From: a virus
Direction: 5' to 3' (one strand)
Virus record (IMG/VR): IMGVR_UViG_3300006753_000021
Location: 1 to 37,270 of that record
DNA: 37,270 nucleotides
A program made the position numbers and the translations under genes. Under the pieces are notes generated by a model. The model did not search any database. It saw only the letters and a list, made by a program, of their open reading frames with translations, and was not told the DNA's origin. Shown here in pieces: positions 22,864 through 29,693 of the stretch. How positions within the stretch are numbered: the first letter of the stretch is position 1; the number at the start of each line of letters is the position of its first letter.

Positions 22864-24540
22864 CTACTCCCACTTGTTCCCCTGTCCATTGCTGCCGTTG
22901 CTCTCGTTGGTCGCCATCTGCTTGACGACCATCTTGATATACTCCGGCGTGTTGAACCCTATCACCCTGGGTGCCACCGGCACCTGCTTGCCATACAGAG
23001 AGTCCAGCTTCAGGCCGAACCTCGCGATAGCATCGACCTGATCGCTGTAGCGGCCAGCAGGGAACGCTACAAGCTCGTCAGCAAGCTCTACAGCCCAGGG
23101 CCGGTCCAGGGGCAGGAACACCTTTCCCTGCCATAGACGGGCGCGTATGGACGCTGAGCGCGCTACCTTGTTGGTGTCCTCAGCCAGCAGGTCGAAGGTC
23201 AGGCTGCTGCCCTCCTCCTCGAGGCGCCGCTTCAGCAAGGGCAGCACGCTCTTCTCGATCTGCTGCTTTGCCGCCAGCCACGACAGCACATTCCACTGCC
23301 GGTGCATCTGTATCATGGCGTCGGTCCAGATGCCGGAGTGCGCCTTCTGCCGCCAGAGGTCTACGATGTAGATGTTCAGCTTGGCATCCATCCCGGCGAT
23401 CATATGGACCGTGTAGGCTGCGTCCTTGCTGCCGGGATCCTCATCGTCGGTCACTGCCAGGTCCGAAGACCCGTAGAAGGCGAGATGCTCCGGAAGCTGA
23501 CTTCGGTCATACCACTGGATCCACTCCCGCTTGAATAGCGACCCGCCCTCCGGCGCCGGGCGCTGCTGGAACAGGGCACTCCAGTTGCGCGGACCCTGCG
23601 AGACTTTCTCCTGCTCGAAATGATCCGGACCGAACCAGCCAGGCCAGAAGTATTCCCCTGCCTGCCGGCCGAGGGGGTCGTCATCTCGCTCGGCCTGAGC
23701 CTGGACACAAAGCACGTCCCATTCTTCCCCGTCCTTTGCCGTGATCTTTCCGCTCTCGCCAGCATATTTGTCTGGCAAGATCCGACCGGCCATATCGTCC
23801 TCATGCCAACGAGTCTGGATAAGCACTATCCATCCACGAGGCACCAGCCGAGTTCGAAGGTCGCTCGTGTAGGCCTCCCACGTCTTGTCTCGAATAACGT
23901 CGGAGTCAGCGGCCTCGCGCCCCTTAACCGGGTCATCAATGATCAGACCGTGGGCCCGGTTGCCTGTAATGCCAGCCAGGATCCCCGCGCCCATATACTC
24001 TGACTCATTCGACAAGAGCCAGTGGTCAGCAGCCTTAGACTCTGTCGACAGCTTCACGTCGAAGATGGATTCAAACTCCAGAGCCCGAACCACCGACCGA
24101 CAACGCCTCCCGAACTTCTTCGGCAACGTGGATCCGTAAGACGCACAGATGATCGACCGCTTCTCCTCCTTCCCCAGGAAGTACGTGGGAAAAACCACTG
24201 AGGCGTAGGTCGATTTCGCAGACCCTGGCGGAAAGAGCAACATCAGCCGATTAATCTCTCCCCGCTCAATCTCTCCCAGTTTCCCAAGCATCAACTCGTG
24301 GTGCTCAGCAGGCTCAACGCGCAGAGGCTGGAGATCCTCGTCCTGGATGAAACCTTCGCAATCACAGTGCTTGCAGTGACCTCCATCATGCGGAACAAAC
24401 CTCTCGTCCTCCAGGGGAACTTCAACATCCACCTCTTCCGGTTCATGTGACCCATAACCGTGACCACACAAACAGGGCACATCAACGTCATCGGCTCCAA
24501 GGTCCGTTGCCTGCACCCCGGGGACGTCGATACTTCGCAC
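22864..24540 (-). CDS. terL: Terminase large subunit
   Basis: A 558-aa protein taken from GTG 24540; the frame is open further upstream into the small-subunit gene, so the start is not certain. Walker A is FPPGSAKST (103-111), Walker B HGLIIDDP (197-204), and a coupling-type IQTRWHEDD follows. The C-terminal RNase H-type nuclease begins at YGSSDLAVTDDEDPGSKD, whose first Asp is the metal ligand. It packages DNA into the procapsid through the portal. Unusually, residues 23-61 carry a CLCGH...HCKHCDC set of cysteines and histidines that could bind zinc before the ATPase. Bases 23147-23187 recur in permuted order at 24988-25028. Confidence 0.93.
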   Translation of the reverse strand: MRSIDVPGVQATDLGADDVDVPCLCGHGYGSHEPEEVDVEVPLEDERFVPHDGGHCKHCDCEGFIQDEDLQPLRVEPAEHHELMLGKLGEIERGEINRLMLLFPPGSAKSTYASVVFPTYFLGKEEKRSIICASYGSTLPKKFGRRCRSVVRALEFESIFDVKLSTESKAADHWLLSNESEYMGAGILAGITGNRAHGLIIDDPVKGREAADSDVIRDKTWEAYTSDLRTRLVPRGWIVLIQTRWHEDDMAGRILPDKYAGESGKITAKDGEEWDVLCVQAQAERDDDPLGRQAGEYFWPGWFGPDHFEQEKVSQGPRNWSALFQQRPAPEGGSLFKREWIQWYDRSQLPEHLAFYGSSDLAVTDDEDPGSKDAAYTVHMIAGMDAKLNIYIVDLWRQKAHSGIWTDAMIQMHRQWNVLSWLAAKQQIEKSVLPLLKRRLEEEGSSLTFDLLAEDTNKVARSASIRARLWQGKVFLPLDRPWAVELADELVAFPAGRYSDQVDAIARFGLKLDSLYGKQVPVAPRVIGFNTPEYIKMVVKQMATNESNGSNGQGNKWE

Positions 24541-24559
24541 ATAGGACAGGAGGTTCGAC

Positions 24560-24946
24560 TTAGCCGTTTTGCTGACCGGCCTCGATCTGTGCCTGAGCTT
24601 GGCGTTGGGCTCGATCGATGGCTGCAAGCTGAAGATGGGCTTTGTCAGCGACGATCCCGTAGAAAACTCCCAGGTCGTCAGCGGACTGTTTTCCGAGCCA
24701 TTCCTTGTCCTGTGCGTGTGCTGCGATAAGACTGAGGGTTCGAAGTTCAGTGACAAGTAATTCCTCGAGTAAGTCTGACAATCGATCTAATGACGTGTAT
24801 TGGACCTGCTTTTTAATAGGTAGCTTTTTCGTCCACTTGATCAGAGTGGTTTTTGCGATGCCGTGCTTCTCTGCTGTCTTCGCCATCCCCATGCCCGCGC
24901 ATAGGTCGAACATCACTGCTGCGACTTTCTGTGCTGGGTATGCCAT
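24560..24946 (-). CDS. Terminase small subunit-like, HTH protein
   Basis: A 128-aa protein from ATG 24946 behind AAAGTA. The N-terminal helix-turn-helix (MFDLCAGMGMAKTAEKHGIA, then KTTLIKWTKKL) is of the transposase/terminase type and would bind the packaging site. A long helix follows (LDRLSDLLEELLVTELRTLS) with LGVFYGIVADKAHLQ, a pattern common in phage small terminases. The C-terminus is a Gln/Ala-rich coiled coil. It lies just upstream of the large subunit. Two adjacent parts (24601-24658) are also found, in swapped order, in the 228-aa gene. Confidence 0.75.
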   Translation of the reverse strand: MAYPAQKVAAVMFDLCAGMGMAKTAEKHGIAKTTLIKWTKKLPIKKQVQYTSLDRLSDLLEELLVTELRTLSLIAAHAQDKEWLGKQSADDLGVFYGIVADKAHLQLAAIDRAQRQAQAQIEAGQQNG

Positions 24947-24974
24947 TACTTTACCTTTCCCTCTGCCCAGGCCA

Positions 24975-25181
24975 TTAGCCCTGCTGCCGCGCTACCTTGT
25001 TGGTGTCCTCAGCCAGATGGACGCTGAGAGTGAACATAAGCGCTACTGCCTGGTGGGACGGAATTTCTACGGCCTGGCTTTTAACCCACCACTCTATCGC
25101 ATCCAGGCGATTCTGCAACCCGCGTTCTCGGGCAATAGACTTCTCCAGTGCCGATCGGGCCACCCACGGAAACCAGGCCAT
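24975..25181 (-). CDS. 68-aa small protein with copied tail
   Basis: ATG 25181 overlaps the phosphatase stop (TGATG). The first 45 residues form an amphipathic helix (MAWFPWVARSALEKSIARER, LDAIEWWVKS). The last part, LAEDTNKVAR, is identical to the terminase large subunit because its DNA (24988-25028) is a permuted copy of 23147-23187. The native C-terminus may therefore have been replaced. Function unknown. Confidence 0.55.
   Translation of the reverse strand: MAWFPWVARSALEKSIARERGLQNRLDAIEWWVKSQAVEIPSHQAVALMFTLSVHLAEDTNKVARQQG
24988..25028. repeat. 41-base block, permuted copy from terminase gene
   Basis: Bases 24988-25016 equal 23159-23187 (29 bases), and 25017-25028 equal 23147-23158 (12 bases). 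The two pieces adjoin in both places but in the opposite order. Confidence 0.9.
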
Positions 25182-25546
25182 CACTCTGCCTCCAGCATAT
25201 TCTGGAAGACCATGTCCGTCTCGTCTACCCGGCGCCCCTTACCGTTGAGCCGGCGCTCAAGGGCCGCGGCGATGGCGTAGGACCGGTGCTGCCCGTGGTC
25301 GCAGTGTATGTTGAGGGGCATCCCCTTGGGGAGAGACTGGGCGAACGCCAGTATTCGACCGGCCGTCTTGCGGGGGAGACTGTAGTGAGGGAACTTGACC
25401 TGGAGGGTGCGCTTGACCTTGGGGCTGAACTCGCGGAGGTGCGGCAACATGCGGCCCGGGTCGGTGATCTGGATCCAGGCGTGGTCCTTGCGGGCCTGGA
25501 AGACGTGGCGTAGTGCCTGGCTCTGGCTGAAGTGTTTGATGATCAC
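25181..25546 (-). CDS. Dual-specificity/tyrosine phosphatase-like protein
   Basis: A 121-aa protein from GTG 25546 in a GTGA overlap with the upstream gene. It has the phosphatase signature HCDHGQHRS at 81-89 (Cys82 nucleophile, Arg88), preceded by a hydrophobic strand (GMPLNI) and followed by a helix (YAIAAALERRL). WIQITDPGR at 24-32 may hold the general-acid Asp. The size fits the minimal dual-specificity fold seen in other phages. It would remove phosphate from a protein or small molecule in the cytoplasm. Its place directly before the terminase genes gives no clear hint of substrate. Confidence 0.75.
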   Translation of the reverse strand: MIIKHFSQSQALRHVFQARKDHAWIQITDPGRMLPHLREFSPKVKRTLQVKFPHYSLPRKTAGRILAFAQSLPKGMPLNIHCDHGQHRSYAIAAALERRLNGKGRRVDETDMVFQNMLEAE

Positions 25547-26307
25547 TTGAAAAATTTCCTCAGTTGCTGTTCGCTCAGGGGCTTGTCCTTACCCATGTCC
25601 GTGATGTAGTCGCTCACCCGGGCGTCTCTGTTCTGGCTCCGGAATGCAGAAGGCCTTGACTTCTCAACGTAGGTGTCCATGCCCTCGCGGCGCGCTGCCC
25701 TGCTCATAGCCGCCAGGCGCTGGACCTGCTCCGACGTCACCTTCTGTGCGTCCGTCACCTGCGCAACGAAGGACTTTCCGGTGCCCAGGTTGCCGAACTC
25801 GGTGCGCACCGACCCGCTGGTCTTGAGAAACTTCGACAGTATCGCCTGGTCCGAGGCTTTGCCCACTCCCTTCGATCCGGCCTCTCCCATCGCCCGGCGA
25901 GCGATCGCGGGGTGCTGCGACCGCAGGTAGCCTCCACCACCCACCATCTTGCCATCAGGCAACACAAAAAGGGCGTCGCTCATCTTCCGCGTCAGCCCCT
26001 GTCCTTTCCTTACAGCCTCTACTGCACGCTCTCCCATGTTTCTGGCAATGGTCTTCGCCATACCCACCGGCGACGCCAGCGGACCGGCCAGGTCTAGAAG
26101 CGCATCCCGAGGATCGTCAGACACCAGCAGGTCCTTGATACCTCGGCCGAGGCCACGCAAGGAGAAAGGCTCGCCGGCACCAGGCACCAGAGGGGTGTCT
26201 ACCAACACCGAGGGAGAATAGCTCGCCAGCGCAGACTCCCGCTCGGACCTAGTGCGAGGGCGCAGCAGTTCCGTGAAAGGATCTACCTTCGGCAGAACGA
26301 AAGGCAT
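25543..26307 (-). CDS. 254-aa protein, first gene of late operon
   Basis: ATG 26307 behind AGGAGAG, 13 bases after hairpin copy 2. The first 100 residues are Pro/Leu/Ala-rich (MPFVLPKVDPFTELLRPRTR). A central part reads SDALFVLPDGKMVGGGGYLR followed by HPAIARRAM, a DALFVLPDG pattern seen in several phage proteins of unknown enzymatic class. The C-terminus is basic (AAMSRAARREGMDTYVEKSR). No firm family; possibly virion-associated. Confidence 0.6.
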   Translation of the reverse strand: MPFVLPKVDPFTELLRPRTRSERESALASYSPSVLVDTPLVPGAGEPFSLRGLGRGIKDLLVSDDPRDALLDLAGPLASPVGMAKTIARNMGERAVEAVRKGQGLTRKMSDALFVLPDGKMVGGGGYLRSQHPAIARRAMGEAGSKGVGKASDQAILSKFLKTSGSVRTEFGNLGTGKSFVAQVTDAQKVTSEQVQRLAAMSRAARREGMDTYVEKSRPSAFRSQNRDARVSDYITDMGKDKPLSEQQLRKFFK

Positions 26308-26319
26308 AAGGCTCTCCTG

Positions 26320-26336
26320 TTTGCACAGTGTGCAAA
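26320..26336 (-). repeat. Intercistronic 17-base hairpin, copy 2
   Basis: TTTGCAC-AGT-GTGCAAA on the plus strand, placed in the leader of the late operon directly before the AGGAG site of the 254-aa gene. Same arms as the copies at 14607, 30402 and 37205. Confidence 0.85.
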
Positions 26337-26440
26337 TACGCGTGGCCTGCCCCGGGTTCTATCCATCCTTTGCCCGGGCGCAGGGACTTTGCTTGAGAGG
26401 TATTCGCTGGAGGGGTGCGGGACGGACCTCACCAACGGCA

Positions 26441-26479
26441 CGAGGGGACCCCGCCGGCTGTTGCCGTAAGATCCCCTCG
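26441..26479 (-). other. Structured element in late leader
   Basis: CGAGGGGA (26441-26448) pairs with TCCCCTCG (26472-26479), with an inner CGGC-TGTT-GCCG stem-loop at 26455-26466. It lies in the roughly 200-base stretch without a gene between the promoter and the first late gene. The rest of 26337-26509 shows no convincing coding frame. Confidence 0.55.
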
Positions 26480-26509
26480 AAGACCAATGTCTAGCTCGTA
26501 TCTCACGAT

Positions 26510-26704
26510 CTACCCTCCATTGATCGATAGTTGCGATGCAATAAAGATAAGACCAATGGGGCAACGTGTCAAGGCTCGACTTTCTTTAGATCCTGCAGCC
26601 CGTGATCCTGCAATATCTGTCGGACAGTAGTATTTGTCCACCGTGAGGACCATATTTTCTACGCCCTCTGCGGTGGCAATCGTGGCGCGTTTCTCTTCTG
26701 GCAT
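26510..26704 (-). CDS. 64-aa small protein overlapping late promoter
   Basis: ATG 26704 lies 8 bases after a GGAGGG site. The product starts MPEEKRATIATAEGVENMVL, contains two Cys, and ends in a hydrophobic stretch (CPIGLIFIASQLSINGG). The late promoter lies inside its 3' end, so the C-terminal sequence may reflect promoter bases rather than protein selection. No family was recognised. Confidence 0.45.
   Translation of the reverse strand: MPEEKRATIATAEGVENMVLTVDKYYCPTDIAGSRAAGSKESRALTRCPIGLIFIASQLSINGG
26544..26572 (-). promoter_or_regulatory. Sigma70-like promoter for late operon
   Basis: Minus strand: TTGACA at 26572-26567, 17-base spacer, TATCTT at 26549-26544. Transcription would start near 26537 and read the virion genes after a leader of about 230 bases. 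Confidence 0.75.
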
Positions 26705-26708
26705 CTAC

Positions 26709-26888
26709 CTATCCCTCCTGTTCCTCAGAAATCCACCAACATTCATAGCCCCATATTACATTCTCCTGTTTAGCCGCCAGCGTGCGCCCTGTCCATCTTC
26801 TACTGTCCCGTGCACGCACAACCCACGGGCACCCGCCTCTTGGACGGGGCCCTCCTGCTCCTTGCGGATGGCGGTTTATACTCCACAC
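26709..26888 (-). CDS. Possible 59-aa ORF after DNA methyltransferase
   Basis: A frame from GTG 26888 that stays open to TAG 26709, just before the ribosome site of the 64-aa gene. The last 25 residues (AAKQENVIWGYECWWISEEQ) look like protein, but the first half is Gly/Arg/Pro-rich and no proper ribosome site is seen. It contains one copy of a 23-base repeat. It could be the tail of an older gene. Confidence 0.3.
   Translation of the reverse strand: MWSINRHPQGAGGPRPRGGCPWVVRARDSRRWTGRTLAAKQENVIWGYECWWISEEQEG
26852..26874. repeat. 23-base direct repeat, left copy
   Basis: CTCCTGCTCCTTGCGGATGG core, identical to 27638-27660. The two copies flank the DNA methyltransferase gene. Confidence 0.85.
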
Positions 26889-26901
26889 ATCCCTTCACAT
26901 C

Positions 26902-27588
26902 TCAAAACGCCAAAACCTCCTGCTTTAGGCGCTCTACGGCTATCTCACAATACTTCTCCTCAATTTCTATGCCTATGCTCCTGCGCCCTAAGTCTTTAGC
27001 AGCACGGAGGGTGGTGCCGCTGCCCATGAACGGGTCGAGTATTGTTTCAACGTCCTTTGGTGCTTGTCGTATGCACCAACTCATTACATCTACAGGCTTT
27101 TGTGTCGGGTGCTCGTTGCGGGTCTCGCTGTTCTTGCGAGCCATACCGTTCCATAGGTGTCTGATGATTCGTGTTGCCCCGCCGAGGTTCGTCCACGCCA
27201 ATTCACAGTCGGCGAAATTGGTGCCGTCGTTCTTCTTGTCCCAGACTAGCCACTTCGTGGCGGGTGGTAATCCGAAATAATTGCCACCGAACACGACCGC
27301 GTTGGTTCCCGCAGATATGGCGGCGGCGAGTAGTTCCTGCGCGGGGGGTTGCTTGTCCCAATCCGACGCGAGGTAGACACGCTTCGCGAATCGTTTGTTT
27401 CCGTGCCCGACCACGACGCCCGACGATCTGCTCGCGGCGTTCCCGACGTCGATCCCATACGGTGGATCCGTCAGCACCAAATCTACGCTCTGGTCCTCCA
27501 GCGTCGGCAGAATCTCCCGGCAGTCGCCGTGGATGATACACGCCCAATCGTCACAGTAATACGGGTCAGAAACAGGAGGCCAGGTCAT
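26902..27588 (-). CDS. DNA methyltransferase, beta-class (N4-C or N6-A)
   Basis: A 228-aa protein from ATG 27588 behind AAAGGGGAG. Catalytic LVLTDPPYG (38-45) comes first, and the SAM-binding DPFMGSGTT (185-193) near the end, the beta-class order. NEHPTQKPVDVMSWCIRQAP is the usual helix before the SAM motif. The central part (about 60-100) is a short target-recognition region. No restriction enzyme is next to it, so it likely modifies phage DNA to avoid host cutting or to mark it. It cannot be told from sequence whether A or C is methylated. 23-base direct repeats lie on both sides. Confidence 0.9.
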   Translation of the reverse strand: MTWPPVSDPYYCDDWACIIHGDCREILPTLEDQSVDLVLTDPPYGIDVGNAASRSSGVVVGHGNKRFAKRVYLASDWDKQPPAQELLAAAISAGTNAVVFGGNYFGLPPATKWLVWDKKNDGTNFADCELAWTNLGGATRIIRHLWNGMARKNSETRNEHPTQKPVDVMSWCIRQAPKDVETILDPFMGSGTTLRAAKDLGRRSIGIEIEEKYCEIAVERLKQEVLAF

Positions 27589-27637
27589 TTCTCCCCTTTC
27601 TTATCCATCAACCCAAAAGCCCACGCTATGAGTCATG

Positions 27638-27660
27638 CTCCTGCTCCTTGCGGATGGCGG
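27638..27660. repeat. 23-base direct repeat, right copy
   Basis: Identical to 26852-26874. On the minus strand it contains an AAGGAG-like ribosome site followed by an 11-codon frame that ends before the methyltransferase start. Confidence 0.85.
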
Positions 27661-27661
27661 G

Positions 27662-27754
27662 CTACTGCTCTGCCTTCATCGCTGCGTCAATGGCCCGCCT
27701 AAGAGTCGGCTCGCGCTCCCGGCGCTCATAGTCTCTGAAATGTGCTTTACTCAC
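27662..27754 (-). CDS. 30-aa charged peptide
   Basis: GTG 27754 overlaps the stop of the HAD gene (GTGA). The product starts MSKAHFRDYERREREPTLRR and ends AIDAAMKAEQ, a short amphipathic helix. The overlap pattern, shared with many genes here, is the main reason to accept it. Function unknown. Confidence 0.45.
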   Translation of the reverse strand: MSKAHFRDYERREREPTLRRAIDAAMKAEQ

Positions 27755-28191
27755 TCCTTCAAGTCCAGGATCTCCTCAAGTTCTCGGTAGTTACAGCAGG
27801 AGATCCCCGCAAGGCCATCGACTTCAACCCAATAATACACACCCACCAGCGGGCAGCGCATATCATCCAGCACCGCATATTTCTCTACGTCGTGATGATC
27901 TGCCACCCAGGTATGGATCTCCTCTGCACGCCCGGCACCATCAAAAGACCTCAAATCTGCTGTGCGCCAATGAGGATGAAGCTCAAAGCCCAAGAGCGCC
28001 TCCATATCCGCCTTTGTGTTGTGAAACCGCCAGATGGACGATATCACCACCCGAACACCCTGTTCTGCAATCTTGCGGACAAAAGCCAGGCCCACCGGAT
28101 CGAACGCCCGCATCTGCTTGCCCGTGCCCAGCGCCACATGGGACCGCACCGTCACCAGCACTCCGTCAATGTCCAGGAATAGGACTTTCAT
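27751..28191 (-). CDS. HAD-family phosphatase
   Basis: A 146-aa protein from ATG 28191 behind GGGAGTGAG. Motif I is FLDIDGVLV (5-13), with the nucleophile Asp and a second Asp two residues on. Motif II is VVISSIWR (48-55), and a late acidic motif is YAVLDDMR. This pattern is that of small HAD enzymes acting on nucleotides or on nucleic acid ends, such as 5'-nucleotidases or the phosphatase part of end-repair enzymes. Substrate unknown. It may help phage nucleotide metabolism or repair. Confidence 0.8.
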   Translation of the reverse strand: MKVLFLDIDGVLVTVRSHVALGTGKQMRAFDPVGLAFVRKIAEQGVRVVISSIWRFHNTKADMEALLGFELHPHWRTADLRSFDGAGRAEEIHTWVADHHDVEKYAVLDDMRCPLVGVYYWVEVDGLAGISCCNYRELEEILDLKE

Positions 28192-28215
28192 CGCTCACTC
28201 CCTTCGCGCCTCGCC

Positions 28216-28389
28216 CTACAGATACCGCAAAGCCAGTCCATTAATCACCAGGTGAATGGTGTTATCAGCGATAATCAGCAGCCACACAGAGCCTTTGTGG
28301 AGGCGGTAATGGAAGTCCGTACTCTTCCCCTCAATACGATCCCAAATGGGCAATCCCCAACCAGATCTAAGACAACACGTCAACCACAT
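28216..28389 (-). CDS. 57-aa small protein
   Basis: ATG 28389 lies inside the 3' end of the HTH gene (23-base overlap). It starts MWLTCCLRSGWGLPIWDRIE; the part from LPIWDRIEGKSTDFHYRLHK onward is the more protein-like and could begin at an internal TTG. A hydrophobic stretch (VWLLIIADNTIHLVING) is too polar for a sure membrane helix. Function unknown. Confidence 0.5.
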   Translation of the reverse strand: MWLTCCLRSGWGLPIWDRIEGKSTDFHYRLHKGSVWLLIIADNTIHLVINGLALRYL

Positions 28390-28582
28390 TCTTTTGTAGC
28401 CAGGCATCGAGGTCTGATTTCCGGAACCTGGTGAGGCGCCCAACCTTGACAAAGGGCACACGTCTCTTTGAGGTCCACACTCTCAACGTACCAGACGTGC
28501 AGCCAATATAGGCCGCCGCTTCATCGTTATTCATCGTGCGTCCTTCGATCTCCCGTAAAACCTTCTTCCGGCCACGACTCAT
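28367..28582 (-). CDS. Excisionase/MerR-type HTH protein
   Basis: A 71-aa protein. ATG 28582 overlaps the stop of a 28-aa gene (ATGA). A second start at 28534 (MNNDEAAAYIG) has GAAGGA upstream. The pattern NNDEAAAYIGCTSGTLRVWT, then VPFVKVGRLTRFRKSDLDAW, is the HTH_17 family: helix-turn-helix, then a wing, then SDLDAWL. Such proteins act as excisionases or small transcription regulators. No integrase is visible in the window, so regulation of phage transcription is the more likely job. Confidence 0.85.
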   Translation of the reverse strand: MSRGRKKVLREIEGRTMNNDEAAAYIGCTSGTLRVWTSKRRVPFVKVGRLTRFRKSDLDAWLQKNVVDVLS

Positions 28583-28665
28583 ATTTGGTCTACCCCCTTC
28601 CCACCGTCTCTGTTGACAAGGTAGAGGTCGGTGTAGCGCTTCAAATAGGCGTCAGGCTTGGTCAT
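28579..28665 (-). CDS. 28-aa peptide
   Basis: ATG 28665 overlaps the zinc-ribbon stop (ATGA), and its own stop overlaps the HTH gene start (ATGA). It starts MTKPDAYLKRYTDLYLVNRD. The overlaps at both ends indicate a translated link between the neighbours. Function unknown. Confidence 0.5.
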   Translation of the reverse strand: MTKPDAYLKRYTDLYLVNRDGGKGVDQI

Positions 28666-28832
28666 CTCTTGCTCCTTTCAAACGTCGCCCGGTAGTCGTA
28701 TCCTGTGTTCTTGCACTTAGGACACCGTATTTTCCTGTAATGGTGCTGGCCGTCCTTGCTGGTGCTCGTCACCAGCGACGGAAACTCCGTGCGCACGTGC
28801 TTGCACTTGAGGCAGGTTAAGGTCTCGGTCAT
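28662..28832 (-). CDS. Zinc-ribbon protein, 56 aa
   Basis: ATG 28832 overlaps the stop of the 67-aa gene (ATGA). Two Cys pairs, TCLKCKH at 6-12 and RCPKCKN at 36-42, form a classic zinc ribbon, with a basic end (DYRATFERSKR). The fold resembles small phage transcription factors such as Ogr/Delta or transcript cleavage factors. It probably binds DNA, RNA polymerase or RNA. Confidence 0.7.
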   Translation of the reverse strand: MTETLTCLKCKHVRTEFPSLVTSTSKDGQHHYRKIRCPKCKNTGYDYRATFERSKR

Positions 28833-29032
28833 ACTCCAACCGGGACCCCGGCAATGTCTTTTATCACCTCGGACATCGCCGCGGACTTCAAGTCGGCTGC
28901 CAGCTTCTCATACCGTTCCACCCTGCGCAGGAGCACCTGCATATCCCTCTGCGCCTTCGGGTCCGATAAGTCCTGCGCGTCGAGGACGTCGCACTTCTCG
29001 AACAGGTCGCGGTTTTTCTTTTTGATCGGCAT
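28829..29032 (-). CDS. 67-aa basic coiled-coil protein
   Basis: ATG 29032 starts MPIKKKNRDLFEKCDVLDAQ, followed by a helix (DMQVLLRRVERYEKLAADLK). It overlaps the end of the nuclease-like gene by 125 bases in a different frame, and in that stretch this frame looks the more protein-like. The stop is coupled to the zinc-ribbon gene. Function unknown. Confidence 0.55.
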   Translation of the reverse strand: MPIKKKNRDLFEKCDVLDAQDLSDPKAQRDMQVLLRRVERYEKLAADLKSAAMSEVIKDIAGVPVGV

Positions 29033-29645
29033 CGCCGCGGGGCTCCGTTTCTACCATCTCAAGAAATCGGCTCAAGGGGTGAAACCTCCACTTCTCTACC
29101 CTCCAGTCCGACATATCGTTGCCCTGTTCCTTTACCTCCTCAACCTCTTTTCCGAGCATCCAGCCCCACGCCACCACCGTCCGAATCTCTTTTGCCTTCT
29201 CGGGCGTCTTGCGCTGATAAATGCTGCCTCCCCACCCGTGCTGCGCAAACACATAGACAACCTCGGGATCGACACGCCGCCGTATATAGAAATCGTGGTA
29301 TCGCACGAGCTTCATCTTGACATCGAAGCTGACCTCTCTTCCGGAGTCCCTCCAATACACTCCACGTATATCCCCGAGCCTGTCACGGACCCTGTAAACG
29401 GCACGATCGACAACGCCTCCCAAAAGCTTTGCTACGGCTGTTTCTCCAAGCAATCCTATGTAGTGGTTCAAGACCCCCTGATGCCTGTTCATCTTCGATG
29501 CGTCCCTCTGTGTGTTTTTGGCTCCCCTGAAATTCTTCGCCAACTCCCAAAGTTCCTTGCACTCATCATCCGACAGGGTAGTCCAGTTGACGCCCTCCAG
29601 AACACGCTCACCCACCCGACATCCCCCTTTTTTGGCGATCTTCAT
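28908..29645 (-). CDS. PD-(D/E)XK-like nuclease
   Basis: A 245-aa protein from ATG 29645 behind AAGGAGGGA. The core is GLLGETAVAKLLGG (64-77, with Glu68), LGDIRGVY (90-97, Asp92) and FDVKMK (107-112, Asp108-x-Lys110), the helix-D-(D/E)xK order of restriction-type nucleases, followed by a beta-strand EVVYVFAQHGWGG. A role in recombination, end-processing or host DNA attack is possible. The last 45 residues (Arg/Gly/Pro-rich) overlap the next gene and may be poorly conserved. The start region is shared with the window's right end. Confidence 0.6.
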   Translation of the reverse strand: MKIAKKGGCRVGERVLEGVNWTTLSDDECKELWELAKNFRGAKNTQRDASKMNRHQGVLNHYIGLLGETAVAKLLGGVVDRAVYRVRDRLGDIRGVYWRDSGREVSFDVKMKLVRYHDFYIRRRVDPEVVYVFAQHGWGGSIYQRKTPEKAKEIRTVVAWGWMLGKEVEEVKEQGNDMSDWRVEKWRFHPLSRFLEMVETEPRGDADQKEKPRPVREVRRPRRAGLIGPEGAEGYAGAPAQGGTV

Positions 29646-29693
29646 AGTCCCTCCTTGTAGGTTTTCATAGCGGCTAGATAAAGCCGATCCATC

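Noticed and set aside
26283-26564. A 93-codon minus-strand frame in the late leader
   Set aside because: It spans the late promoter, hairpin and start of the next gene, has no ribosome site and has a Cys/Arg-rich shadow-like composition.
28367-28582. Evidence for a temperate phage with excisionase
   Set aside because: The protein family fits excisionases, but no integrase or attachment site is visible, and such small proteins also act as transcription regulators.
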